Shown one piece after another: positions 43,747 to 51,578 of a stretch of DNA of 64,000 nt. Under the pieces are notes generated by a model. That model was not told the DNA's origin and made no database searches. It saw only the letters and a program-made list of their open reading frames with translations. A program made the translations under genes and the position numbers. Position 1 is the stretch's first letter; every line of letters begins with the position of its first letter. This stretch comes from Sphingomonas quercus. Its GTDB lineage: Bacteria > Pseudomonadota > Alphaproteobacteria > Sphingomonadales > Sphingomonadaceae. The stretch is taken from NCBI RefSeq assembly GCF_018863195.1, contig NZ_JAHKRT010000011.1, positions 1-64,000 on the forward strand, written 5' to 3'.

Positions 43747-44889
43747 ATGACGCAAGGCCCGATTTCGCGACGGCGTGTGCTCCGCGGCATCGCCGCCGCC
43801 GGGGCCGTCGCGTTCCCGATGATCAACACCGGCCTTTACGCCGTGCATGCCCAATCTCCGAAACGCTATGCCAGGCGGGTCGTCGATCTCGTCAAGCAAT
43901 CGATCATCATCGACATGCTCGGGCCGCTGACGCTCGACTTCCGCCCGTCATCCTATGCGGGCCAATTGAGCGAGCAGCAGACCGACGACTTCCGGGCGAG
44001 CGGCATCACCGCCTTCCACAATGCGGTCGGCGTCGGCGGACGCGACGCCTATGCGTCGGTGATGACGTTCCTCGCCTCCTGGTCGGGGTTTGTCGGGCGC
44101 AACACCCACCTCTTCCGCCTCGCCAGCCATGCCAGCGACATCGACGAGGCCAAGAAACAGGGCCGTATCGCCGTCATCCAGGGCTTGCAGGATTCCGATC
44201 ATTTCCGTCGCCCGGCCGATGTGAAGGCGTTCTACGAGATCGGCCAGCGCTGCTCCCAGCTCACCTATAACAGCCAGAACCTGCTCGGCTCGGGGTCGAC
44301 CGATCGGGTCGACGGCGGCCTCAGTGACTTCGGCGTCAGCATCGTCAAGGCGATGAACGAGGTCGGCATGCTCGTCGACGTTTCGCATTGCGGCGACCGC
44401 ACGACGCTGGACGCCATCGCCGCCTCGACGGTGCCGATCGCCATCACCCACAGCAATTGCCGCGCGCTCAACAACCATCCGCGCACCAAGACGGATGAGG
44501 CGATCAAGGCGCTCGGCGCGAAGGGCGGCGTGATGGGCATTACCGGCGTGCGCATGTTCGTCAGCGCCAAGGAGCCGACGACGATCGCCGACCTCGTCGA
44601 CCATATCGATCACGTCGCCAGGCTGATCGGCGTCGATCACGTCGGTATCGGCACGGATGCCGATCTCTACGGTTATGACAAGATGCAGCCGGATCAATAT
44701 GCCGCGTTGAAGGCCGGCTATAAGGACAGCTACGGTTTCCGCGACAAGATCGACATCGAAGCCTTTTCAGGCCCGATGAAGATGTACAACCTCGTCGAGG
44801 AGCTGGTCCGCCGCAATTACTCCGACGACAATATCCGCGCGGTGCTCGGCGGCAATTTCCGCCGATTGCTCGGGGCGACCTGGAAATGA
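43747..44889 (+). CDS. M19 (renal-dipeptidase-type) protein with Tat signal and altered metal site
   Basis: A 380-residue protein. ISRRRVLRGIAAAGAVAF is a twin-arginine signal, so it is exported folded. The M19 C-terminal half is clear: VSHCGDR (His, about residue 213), ITHSNCR (His, about 234) and DHVGIGTDAD. The N-terminal half differs: the usual DGHND is replaced by IIDMLGPLT, and the bridging Glu (VEGG) by VIQGLQD. The first metal pair and bridge therefore appear missing. It may bind one metal, act on another substrate, or bind only. The true dipeptidase paralogue is at 47633. It is likely co-transcribed with the DgcN-like gene. Confidence 0.82.
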   Translation: MTQGPISRRRVLRGIAAAGAVAFPMINTGLYAVHAQSPKRYARRVVDLVKQSIIIDMLGPLTLDFRPSSYAGQLSEQQTDDFRASGITAFHNAVGVGGRDAYASVMTFLASWSGFVGRNTHLFRLASHASDIDEAKKQGRIAVIQGLQDSDHFRRPADVKAFYEIGQRCSQLTYNSQNLLGSGSTDRVDGGLSDFGVSIVKAMNEVGMLVDVSHCGDRTTLDAIAASTVPIAITHSNCRALNNHPRTKTDEAIKALGAKGGVMGITGVRMFVSAKEPTTIADLVDHIDHVARLIGVDHVGIGTDADLYGYDKMQPDQYAALKAGYKDSYGFRDKIDIEAFSGPMKMYNLVEELVRRNYSDDNIRAVLGGNFRRLLGATWK

Positions 44890-44929
44890 CGGCCGCCATC
44901 CCTCCCCTTTCAATGGATATGCTATCATC

Positions 44930-45967
44930 ATGCACGCGCTAACCGGCCACACGCGCACCCTGCAGATACCTTCTCCCTATCTGCTGTTCCTTGGCGACGT
45001 GGAGCTTGCGGGCTTCGCCAAGACCGCGCTCGGCCTGCGCGACTGGGCACCGGAGAAATGCCTCGGCGAACTGGCGCTGCCGACGGCGCGCGTCACCACG
45101 GGGCTTGCCGCGATGACCCCCGCCGAGGCCGCGGCAAAGGGCGCCAAATCACTGGTGATCGGGATTGCCTCGGTCGGCGGGGCGATCAAGCCGGAGTGGA
45201 TGCCGTCGCTGATCGCGGCGCTGGAGGCGGGGCTGAACCTTGTCAACGGCATGCACACCCGCCTCAGCGACCAGCCGGAGCTGGTCGCCGCGGCCGAGCG
45301 GCTCGGCCGGCGCCTGATCGACGTACGCGTGCCGCCGGCCAACATCCCGATCGGCACCGGCATCAAGCGTCCGGGCAAGCGCCTGCTGACGGTCGGCACG
45401 GATTGCGCGCTCGGCAAGAAATATACCGCGCTGGCGCTGACCCGCGCCTTTGCCGAGCGCGGGCTCGACGCCGATTTCCGCGCCACCGGCCAGACCGGGA
45501 TCATGATCGCCGGCGGCGGCATGCCGATGGACGCGGTCGTCGCCGACTTCGAATCCGGGGCAGCGGAAATCCTCAGCCCGCCTGCTGCACCCGATCATTG
45601 GGATGTGATCGAGGGCCAGGGATCGCTGTTCCATCCCGGCTATGCGGCCGTCTCGCTGGGCCTGCTGCACGGCAGCCAGCCGGACGTCATCGTGATTTGC
45701 CACGAGCCCGGACGCGATGTCGTGCTCGGCTGCGATGGCTTCGCCATTCCCAGCATCGAGGAGGCGATCGCGCTCAACCTCACGCTCGGCAGGCGGACCA
45801 ACCCGGCGATCCGCTGTGCGGGCGTGTCGCTCAACACCAGCGCGCTGTCGGACGTCGACGCGCTCGCGCTGTGCGCGGCGGAAAGCAAGCGACTAGGCCT
45901 CCCCGTCGCCGATCCGCTACGCGGCGGCGAAGCGTTCGCGGCGCTGGTCGAGAGCTGTCTGGCCTAG
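44930..45967 (+). CDS. dgcN: DUF1611 protein, DgcN-like N-acyltransferase of D-glutamate catabolism
   Basis: A 345-residue two-domain protein. The N-terminal Rossmann-like part contains YLLFLGDVEL and AKSLVIGIASVGG. The C-terminal part has a P-loop-like VGTDCALGKKYT (about residue 156) and IEGQGSLFHPGY. DUF1611 proteins named DgcN acetylate D-glutamate, and the product is converted to the L form by an enolase-superfamily racemase (DgcA). A DgcA-like gene sits 3.4 kb upstream under the same operator. It is downstream of the M19 gene by 40 nt. No good ribosome site is visible; translation may be coupled. The enzymatic role is inferred from family and context. Confidence 0.78.
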   Translation: MHALTGHTRTLQIPSPYLLFLGDVELAGFAKTALGLRDWAPEKCLGELALPTARVTTGLAAMTPAEAAAKGAKSLVIGIASVGGAIKPEWMPSLIAALEAGLNLVNGMHTRLSDQPELVAAAERLGRRLIDVRVPPANIPIGTGIKRPGKRLLTVGTDCALGKKYTALALTRAFAERGLDADFRATGQTGIMIAGGGMPMDAVVADFESGAAEILSPPAAPDHWDVIEGQGSLFHPGYAAVSLGLLHGSQPDVIVICHEPGRDVVLGCDGFAIPSIEEAIALNLTLGRRTNPAIRCAGVSLNTSALSDVDALALCAAESKRLGLPVADPLRGGEAFAALVESCLA

Positions 45968-45986
45968 TCCGTTCGCTTCGAGCCTG

Positions 45987-46023
45987 TCGGGAAGCGGCCA
46001 CCAGCGTCGCGGCCGCTTCCCGA
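45987..46023. terminator. Hairpin between convergent genes
   Basis: Perfect 13-bp arms (45987-45999 and 46011-46023) with an 11-nt loop, between the DgcN-like gene (stop 45967) and the permease that ends at 46053 on the minus strand. No T-run. Confidence 0.65.
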
Positions 46024-46052
46024 TGGGTTCGGCCCCGACGCGCCGGATTGCT

Positions 46053-47156
46053 TCAGGCGCCCGCCGCCGCGCGGCCGCGCAGCAGCCTGGCCACCCCGAT
46101 CGTGAACAGCGGCAGCAGGAATAGCAGCAGCACGCCCAGCGCCATCAGGCGATATCCCTTGGCGATCAGATCGACGAGGCCGATCGACGATGCGATGAAC
46201 ACCGAGCCGAACGTGATCACCGCCGGCACAGCGACGCGCATCGCCTTGGGCGTCACGCGGTTGCGACGGGCATTATAGGCGGCGATCCGGGCATTGAAGG
46301 CCTGCACGAAGCCGACGCTGCATTCGAGCAGGGCAAAGAACACCATCGTCTGAAACACATAGTGGAATAGCGGCCGGCCGAGCGCGCGAAGCACGTAGTC
46401 GGACGGCAGCGCCTCGTTCAGCACCGCCGGATAAAAGGCGACGAGGCAGACGAAGAAGGCGATCGCCGGCAGCATCGCCAGCGGTCCGGCGAACAGGCCG
46501 GAGATCACCGCGTCCCGCTCGCTGCGCAGGTGGCGCAGCACCGGCAGGATCAGCACCGCGCCCATGACATTATAGGCGGCATAGGTAAGACCGCCCGAAA
46601 TCCAGCCATCGGTCGGCACCGGCTTGGCGAAGCCGGCGGCGATCTCCGGGCTGAACGACCACAGGCTGAGCGCTACGAATGCCGCATAGACGGTGTAGAG
46701 CAGCACGGAGACATATTTGAACACCGCCTCGGCCGCGGTCTGCCCCGCTGCACAGACCAGCAACACGAGCAGGATCAGGCCGAGCGTTCCGACGATCAGG
46801 GGCAGGCCGAGCAGTGCCGCGCCGATATTGCCGGCGGCCGAGCCGAACACCGACAGGATCAGGATGAGATCGGCGAAATAAGCGATCTCGAAGGCGATGC
46901 CGAAGCGCCCGAGCAGGCCCTGGAAGAAGCTTTGATAGTCCAGCGCGCGCATGCGAAAGGCCAGCACGAAGGTGAGCGTGCACACCACGCTCCACACCGC
47001 CATCGCCAGGATCATCCCCCACAGGCCGCCCGTCGGTCCGGCGGGCATGAAGAACTCGACCAGCTCGCGCCCCGTCGCATAGCCCCCGCCGATCACCACC
47101 GCCTTGAAAGCAAGCCCGGGCAGCAGGAAGCGGTTGATCGACGACATCAGGCGCAT
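46053..47156 (-). CDS. YkvI-type inner-membrane permease (APC-superfamily-like)
   Basis: A 367-residue protein with about 10 transmembrane helices. AVVIGGGYATGRELVEFFMP in the first helix and hairpin is characteristic of the YkvI membrane family, which is related to amino-acid/nucleobase transporters of the LeuT/APC fold. AAYNVMGAVLILPVLRHL lies in the middle. No member of this subgroup has a substrate I can name. Its position in the regulon suggests it carries the amino acid or dipeptide into the cytoplasm. The start at 47156 follows AAGGGAC. Operator site F lies about 29 nt upstream and is shared with the divergent ACT-like gene. Confidence 0.85.
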   Translation of the reverse strand: MRLMSSINRFLLPGLAFKAVVIGGGYATGRELVEFFMPAGPTGGLWGMILAMAVWSVVCTLTFVLAFRMRALDYQSFFQGLLGRFGIAFEIAYFADLILILSVFGSAAGNIGAALLGLPLIVGTLGLILLVLLVCAAGQTAAEAVFKYVSVLLYTVYAAFVALSLWSFSPEIAAGFAKPVPTDGWISGGLTYAAYNVMGAVLILPVLRHLRSERDAVISGLFAGPLAMLPAIAFFVCLVAFYPAVLNEALPSDYVLRALGRPLFHYVFQTMVFFALLECSVGFVQAFNARIAAYNARRNRVTPKAMRVAVPAVITFGSVFIASSIGLVDLIAKGYRLMALGVLLLFLLPLFTIGVARLLRGRAAAGA

Positions 47157-47184
47157 GCAACGTCCCTTGACAATTATTGCAAGA

Positions 47185-47204
47185 TCAGGACATTTTTATC
47201 CTGA
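47185..47204. promoter_or_regulatory. TCAGGA operator, site F
   Basis: Perfect inverted repeat TCAGGA (47185-47190), 8-nt AT-rich spacer, TCCTGA (47199-47204). It is 29 nt from the permease start (minus strand) and 65 nt from the ACT-like gene (plus strand). Confidence 0.7.
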
Positions 47205-47268
47205 ACGGAAAACATCACAAGCGGAATCGGTGCCGTTCCCGCGCACCCCCCCGCCGAGCGGATAGCCT

Positions 47269-47619
47269 ATGCATATCGCCGCATTTCACCAGCCGAACGC
47301 GGCCTCGCCCGGGCCGGCCTCCTGCAAGGTGGGGCGCGATCGTCTCGTCCGGCTGCGCGTCCTCGCCGAGGTTTCGCCGCAGATATGCCTGCGCGTGCTG
47401 AACCTGATCGCGCAACAGGATCTCGTGCCGCACGCGATCGACTATGCCCGCGGCGAGCGATTCCTGCTGATGGAGGTGGCGGTCGACGATCCCGGCGAGG
47501 CGCGATCGGAGACGATGCTTCACAGGGTCGCCGGCTTGCCGCATGTACGGCAGGCCCGGCTCTATAGCGGATCGCGGAAGATCTTCCCGACCTGCCGGGG
47601 AATATTTCCGCATCGCTGA
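47269..47619 (+). CDS. Small ACT-like domain protein
   Basis: A 116-residue protein. Residues about 23-100 (LVRLRVLAEVSPQICLRVLN, FLLMEVAVDDPGEARSETML, HVRQARLYSG) have the beta-alpha-beta-beta-alpha-beta pattern of ACT domains, as in the small subunits of acetolactate synthase. ACT domains bind amino acids as regulators. It has no catalytic partner in the window. It overlaps the ribosome site of the next gene (stop 47617-47619), so the two are translationally linked. The ribosome site of this gene is poor and the assignment moderate. Confidence 0.55.
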   Translation: MHIAAFHQPNAASPGPASCKVGRDRLVRLRVLAEVSPQICLRVLNLIAQQDLVPHAIDYARGERFLLMEVAVDDPGEARSETMLHRVAGLPHVRQARLYSGSRKIFPTCRGIFPHR

Positions 47620-47632
47620 GGATCGCAAGAAC

Positions 47633-48919
47633 ATGCTCAAGACCGGTTCGCTGATTTCCGCCCTGGCCCTGGTCGCCGGCCTCGGCACGCCTGCCCAGGC
47701 CCAGGATTATGCCGCGCGCGTCCAGCGCATCCTCAAGGCGACGCCGTTGATCGACGGCCATAATGACTGGCCGGAAGTGCTGCACGAGCGCGAGGGCGAG
47801 AAGCGCTGGACCAAGGATCTGCGCCAGGGCCTCGACAAGGATCCGGTCCCCTACAACACCGATATCGCGCGGCTCAGGCGCGGCATGGTCGGCGGGCAAT
47901 TCTGGTCGGTCTATGTCTCGGCCAACCTGCCCGGCAAGGAGCAGGTCGAGCAGACCCTCGACCAGATCGACCTCGTCAAGAACATCGTCGCGCGCTACCC
48001 GAACGACTTCGCGCTGGCCCGCACCGCCGACGACGTGGTGCGCGCCCATCGCGCCGGCAAGATCGCCTCGATGATCGGCGTCGAGGGCGGTGGGCAGATC
48101 GACAAGGACCTGTCGGTGCTGCGCGCCTATGCCGCGCTGGGTGCCGGCTATCTGACGCTGACCCATTCGAAGACCATCGAATGGGCCGATTCGGCGACCG
48201 ACAATCCCAAGCATGGCGGCCTCACCCCGTTCGGCGAGGCCGTGGTGCGCGAGCTCAACCGGCTCGGCATGCTCGTCGATCTGGCGCATGTGAACGAGGA
48301 TACGATGCGCGACGCGCTGCGCGTATCGAAGGCGCCGGTGATCTTCTCCCATTCCAGCGCGCGCGGCGTCACCGAGCATCCGCGCAACGTATCGGACGAG
48401 GTGCTGAAGCTGGTCGCGGCCAATGGCGGCGTGGTGATGGTCAATTACGCGCTCTTCTACGTCAACGACGCCTATCGCATCTGGTCGGCGGACTTGCAGG
48501 CGGAGCGCACGCGGCTCAATGCGCCGCCGTTCGGCGGGCTGCTGATCGGTCAGCCCGAAAAGGCCGCGGCCGCCCTCGCCGAGTGGCAGAAGGCGCATCC
48601 GGCGCCGCGCGTCACCCTGTCCGACGTCGCCGATCATATCGATCATGTCGCCAAGGTGGCAGGGTATGACCATGTCGGGATCGGCTCCGACTTCGACGGC
48701 ACCGGCAATGATCTGCCCGAGGGGCTGGAAGATGTCAGCACCTATCCGGCCCTGCTCGCCGAGCTGATGCGGAGGGGCTGGAGCGACGCGAACATCGCCA
48801 AGCTGGCCGGTGGCAATGTGCTCAGGGTGATGGCCGCTGCCGAGAAAGTCGCAGCGTCGCTGGCCGGGACGGCACCGGAGACGGTGAGCCAGCCGGTGGC
48901 GGATGCCGGCGTGAAATAG
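47633..48919 (+). CDS. M19 membrane-type dipeptidase
   Basis: A 428-residue secreted zinc dipeptidase with signal peptide (ISALALVAGLGTPAQAQ). All metal ligands are present: LIDGHNDWP (His and Asp, about residue 40), VEGGGQ (bridging Glu, about 149), LAHVNED (His, about 217) and FSHSSAR (His, about 238). The family (renal dipeptidase) hydrolyses dipeptides with either L or D residue at the C-terminal position, which makes it well suited to D-amino-acid peptides. It follows the ACT-like gene by 13 nt. The altered paralogue is at 43747. Confidence 0.92.
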   Translation: MLKTGSLISALALVAGLGTPAQAQDYAARVQRILKATPLIDGHNDWPEVLHEREGEKRWTKDLRQGLDKDPVPYNTDIARLRRGMVGGQFWSVYVSANLPGKEQVEQTLDQIDLVKNIVARYPNDFALARTADDVVRAHRAGKIASMIGVEGGGQIDKDLSVLRAYAALGAGYLTLTHSKTIEWADSATDNPKHGGLTPFGEAVVRELNRLGMLVDLAHVNEDTMRDALRVSKAPVIFSHSSARGVTEHPRNVSDEVLKLVAANGGVVMVNYALFYVNDAYRIWSADLQAERTRLNAPPFGGLLIGQPEKAAAALAEWQKAHPAPRVTLSDVADHIDHVAKVAGYDHVGIGSDFDGTGNDLPEGLEDVSTYPALLAELMRRGWSDANIAKLAGGNVLRVMAAAEKVAASLAGTAPETVSQPVADAGVK

Positions 48920-49219
48920 CAAGGACCGTCCCGGCGATAGCCACGTCACCCTGACGCCGATTGACAAGGTGGCGCGATTGGGGAGCGGCGCCGCTCCCCC
49001 GGCGCGGTCGAGCCATCCGGGATCGGCGACTGTCTTCGATTTGCCGGCAATGCCACACGGCGCGCCATCGCGCACAGTTCGCATCCGCCGCGGAACATCC
49101 GCTCGAACCGTCGCGCCGGCTGGTCGCGGCGCTTTGCTGCTTGGTCGCGCCGGATCGGACAAATCCCCGCTCCCCTCCGAAAGTAGAACGGCTGCTCAGA
49201 ATTGCAGGGGAGAGGTTTC
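48920..49219. other. Intergenic region, 300 nt, no gene seen
   Basis: Between the M19 dipeptidase and the heme peroxidase. It holds the palindrome at 48980-48999 and, nearer the peroxidase, GGGGAGAGG as ribosome site. No TCAGGA site and no convincing ORF were found. Confidence 0.5.
48980..48999. terminator. 20-bp perfect GC palindrome
   Basis: GGGGAGCGGC followed directly by GCCGCTCCCC. It lies 60 nt after the dipeptidase stop and probably folds as a hairpin in RNA; there is no T-run. Confidence 0.4.
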
Positions 49220-50707
49220 ATGGCTCGTCACGGCGTCTATCCGCACGATATCGTTCCGCCGCGGTCAAGATATTATAATTCCGGTCGCTTCGGCCGCATG
49301 TTCGGGGAGCTGCCGCCCTTCGCGGCCGATACGCCCGATGTCCGCGCGTCGCTGATCGAGATCGGCAAGCCCGGCGGGATCATGGACGCCAAGGACGATC
49401 TGTCCAAGGGCCCGCAGAAGCTGATCACCGATCCCAGCCTCGGTGCCAGAAACCGCGACAATCCCAATCTCACCGCCGGCTTCACCTTTCTCGGCCAGTT
49501 CCTCGATCACGACATGACCGCGGACCCGACCTCCAGTCTGGAGCGACAGGCCGATCCGGAGCAGGTCGCCAATTTCCGCACGCCGAGCTTCGGGCTGGAC
49601 AATGTCTATGGCGCCGGCCCCGGCGGCAGCCCCCATCTCTACGACCAGGTGGGCGGCAAGGGCATCACCTTCCTCGTCGAGCCGATGGGCACGCCGGGCA
49701 AGTTCGATCTGCCGCGCAACAGCCAGAATGTCGCGCTAATCGGCGACCCGCGCGACGACGAGAATATCATCATCGCCCAGCTCCAGCTCGGCTTCCTCAA
49801 GTTCCACAATGCGGTGGTCGATTATGTCAGGACCAGGATCAAGCTGACGGCGCCGGGGGAAATCTTCGCCGAGGCGCAGCGCATCGTGCGCTGGCATTAT
49901 CAATGGATGATCGTCCACCAGTTCCTGCGCAAGACGTGCGGCGACGCGGTGGTCGACGACGTGCTCCAGAACGGCGGCAAATTCTTTAAGTGGTCGAACG
50001 AGCCGTTCATCCCGGTGGAGTTCTCGGTGGCGGCCTATCGCTTCGGCCACAGCCAGGTGCGGCCATCCTATCGCGCCAACTTTACCGGCGGTGCCGGGGG
50101 AACCCCGTTCTTCGCCATGATCTTCACGCCGACCCCCTCGACCCCGACCGATCCCGACGATCTTTCCGGCGGATGCCGGGCGCCACGCCGGTTCGTCGAC
50201 TGGCCGACCTTCTTCGATTTCGGCGACGGCAATGTGAAGCCGAACAAGAAGATCGACACCACGCTGTCGACGGCGCTGTTCCATCTGCCCGGATCGGTGG
50301 TGGCCAATCCTGACGCGCGGACCAACCCCGCGTCGCTGGCGCAGCGCAATTTGCTGCGTCACCTGACCTTTTCGCTGCCCTCGGGCCAACGGGTGGCGCG
50401 GTCGATGCAGCTGCCCGAATTGTCGAGAGGCGACCTCGCCGACCTCAAGCCGCACGGCTTCGACGATCGCACGCCGTTATGGTTCTACATATTGCGCGAG
50501 GCGGAAACGATGGAGAATGGCGAGCGGCTCGGCCCGGTCGGCGCGCGCATCGTCGCCGAGGTATTCCTCGGTTTGCTGCAGGGCGACAGCTCTTCCTATC
50601 TGGCCCAGGATCCGGAGTGGAACCCGTTCCTGCCGACCGTCGACGGCTCGAAGACCGGCGATGATTTCTCGATGATCGACCTGCTTCGCTACGCAGGCGT
50701 CGCCTGA
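49220..50707 (+). CDS. Animal-type heme peroxidase (peroxidase-cyclooxygenase superfamily)
   Basis: A 495-residue protein. The distal His lies in GQFLDHDMT (about residue 91), LKFHNAVVD follows (about 195), and the proximal His is in YRFGHSQVR (about 273), the signature of myeloperoxidase-like enzymes. The N-terminus (MARHGVYPHD) is not a signal peptide. Such bacterial peroxidases oxidise halides or phenols with H2O2, and some are exported by type I secretion through a C-terminal signal; no RTX repeats are visible here. The start follows GGGGAGAGG. Confidence 0.88.
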   Translation: MARHGVYPHDIVPPRSRYYNSGRFGRMFGELPPFAADTPDVRASLIEIGKPGGIMDAKDDLSKGPQKLITDPSLGARNRDNPNLTAGFTFLGQFLDHDMTADPTSSLERQADPEQVANFRTPSFGLDNVYGAGPGGSPHLYDQVGGKGITFLVEPMGTPGKFDLPRNSQNVALIGDPRDDENIIIAQLQLGFLKFHNAVVDYVRTRIKLTAPGEIFAEAQRIVRWHYQWMIVHQFLRKTCGDAVVDDVLQNGGKFFKWSNEPFIPVEFSVAAYRFGHSQVRPSYRANFTGGAGGTPFFAMIFTPTPSTPTDPDDLSGGCRAPRRFVDWPTFFDFGDGNVKPNKKIDTTLSTALFHLPGSVVANPDARTNPASLAQRNLLRHLTFSLPSGQRVARSMQLPELSRGDLADLKPHGFDDRTPLWFYILREAETMENGERLGPVGARIVAEVFLGLLQGDSSSYLAQDPEWNPFLPTVDGSKTGDDFSMIDLLRYAGVA

Positions 50708-50716
50708 TCGGATCGG

Positions 50717-50743
50717 CGCCGGGGGCAAATGCGCGCCCCGGCG
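50717..50743. terminator. Hairpin after the peroxidase gene
   Basis: 8-bp arms CGCCGGGG (50717-50724) and CCCCGGCG (50736-50743) with an 11-nt loop, directly after the peroxidase stop. Confidence 0.5.
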
Positions 50744-50811
50744 TCGTCATCCATGGATCAGATCAGTCTCAGCGAAGTTACCTGTTGGACGCGTCGGAAC
50801 GGGTGATCGAC

Positions 50812-50949
50812 ATGACCAGCATGAAACGCATCGAAGAGAGTCTCGGCGTGCCGCTGCGCAGGCTGGTCAGCCCCGTCCAACGCATCTTCGGCACCGGCAT
50901 ATTGGCGACCGGCGCGATCGCGATGATGGCCGAGCTGATCGGCCACTGA
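50812..50949 (+). CDS. Possible small membrane protein (hypothetical)
   Basis: A 45-residue ORF starting MTSMKRIEESLGVPL and containing one hydrophobic helix (FGTGILATGAIAMMAELIG), stopping at TGA 50947-50949. Amphipathic-positive head and a single membrane span suit a small membrane protein, but there is no clear ribosome site and short ORFs in high-GC DNA are often spurious. It is convergent with the acetyltransferase (7-nt gap). Confidence 0.3.
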   Translation: MTSMKRIEESLGVPLRRLVSPVQRIFGTGILATGAIAMMAELIGH

Positions 50950-50956
50950 CCGCGGC

Positions 50957-51493
50957 TCAGGCCGGCCGATCCAGCGCATAGACGATCATCGCCCCGAACG
51001 GATCGCCGGGCGCATAATCCGGATGCCGGAAATCGAGATCGGCCCGCCGGCGCATGCCGAGCCGATCCATCAGCCCCCATGACCGGCTGTTGCCGATCAC
51101 CGTCCACGCGGCGATACGCGGGCGATCGGTATTCGCCCAGCCCCATGCGATGCTCGCCTCGGCCGCCTCGCGGGCGATGCCCTGGCCCCACCATCGCTCG
51201 CCGATGCGCCAGCCGATCTCCAGTTCCTCCGGCACCGGCGTGCCCGGATGGCCGCCGATGCGCACGCCGCAAATACCGGCGAGCGCGCCGCTATCGCGCA
51301 TTTCCACCGCCCACATGCAGTGGCCGTGTACGGACTGCTGGGCGATCTGCCGGTCGATGATCGCATCGTGGCGGGCGCGCGCTACCGGGCCGCCGAAATG
51401 CGCCATCATCCGCGGCGTGTTGGCGAGCGCATGGAATGCGGGCTTGTCCTCCTCGCGCCACGGGCGAAGCAGCAGGCGCTCTGTCTCGATCAC
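50957..51493 (-). CDS. GNAT-family N-acetyltransferase (RimJ/RimL-like)
   Basis: A 178-residue protein. ETERLLLRPWREEDKPAF is the typical N-terminus of the RimJ/L-type acetyltransferase_3 group. EIGWRIGERWWGQGIAREA is the acetyl-CoA-binding motif A. The substrate may be a ribosomal protein N-terminus or a small amine and cannot be read from sequence. It starts with GTG at 51493 and has no obvious link to its neighbours. Confidence 0.88.
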   Translation of the reverse strand: MIETERLLLRPWREEDKPAFHALANTPRMMAHFGGPVARARHDAIIDRQIAQQSVHGHCMWAVEMRDSGALAGICGVRIGGHPGTPVPEELEIGWRIGERWWGQGIAREAAEASIAWGWANTDRPRIAAWTVIGNSRSWGLMDRLGMRRRADLDFRHPDYAPGDPFGAMIVYALDRPA

Positions 51494-51544
51494 GCGGCAA
51501 GCATGATGCGCGTGACACGGACTTGTCTAGGCCGTTATTAAGAA

Positions 51545-51558
51545 ATACCGTATACGAT
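51545..51558. promoter_or_regulatory. TATACG-type operator, site 1
   Basis: ATACCGTATACGAT contains the palindrome CGTATACG (51549-51556). ATACCGTAT recurs in site 2 and TATACGAT in site 3. It lies 20-30 nt before the gene at 51579. Confidence 0.5.
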
Positions 51559-51578
51559 TATGGTTCAGGGGGTGGGCG

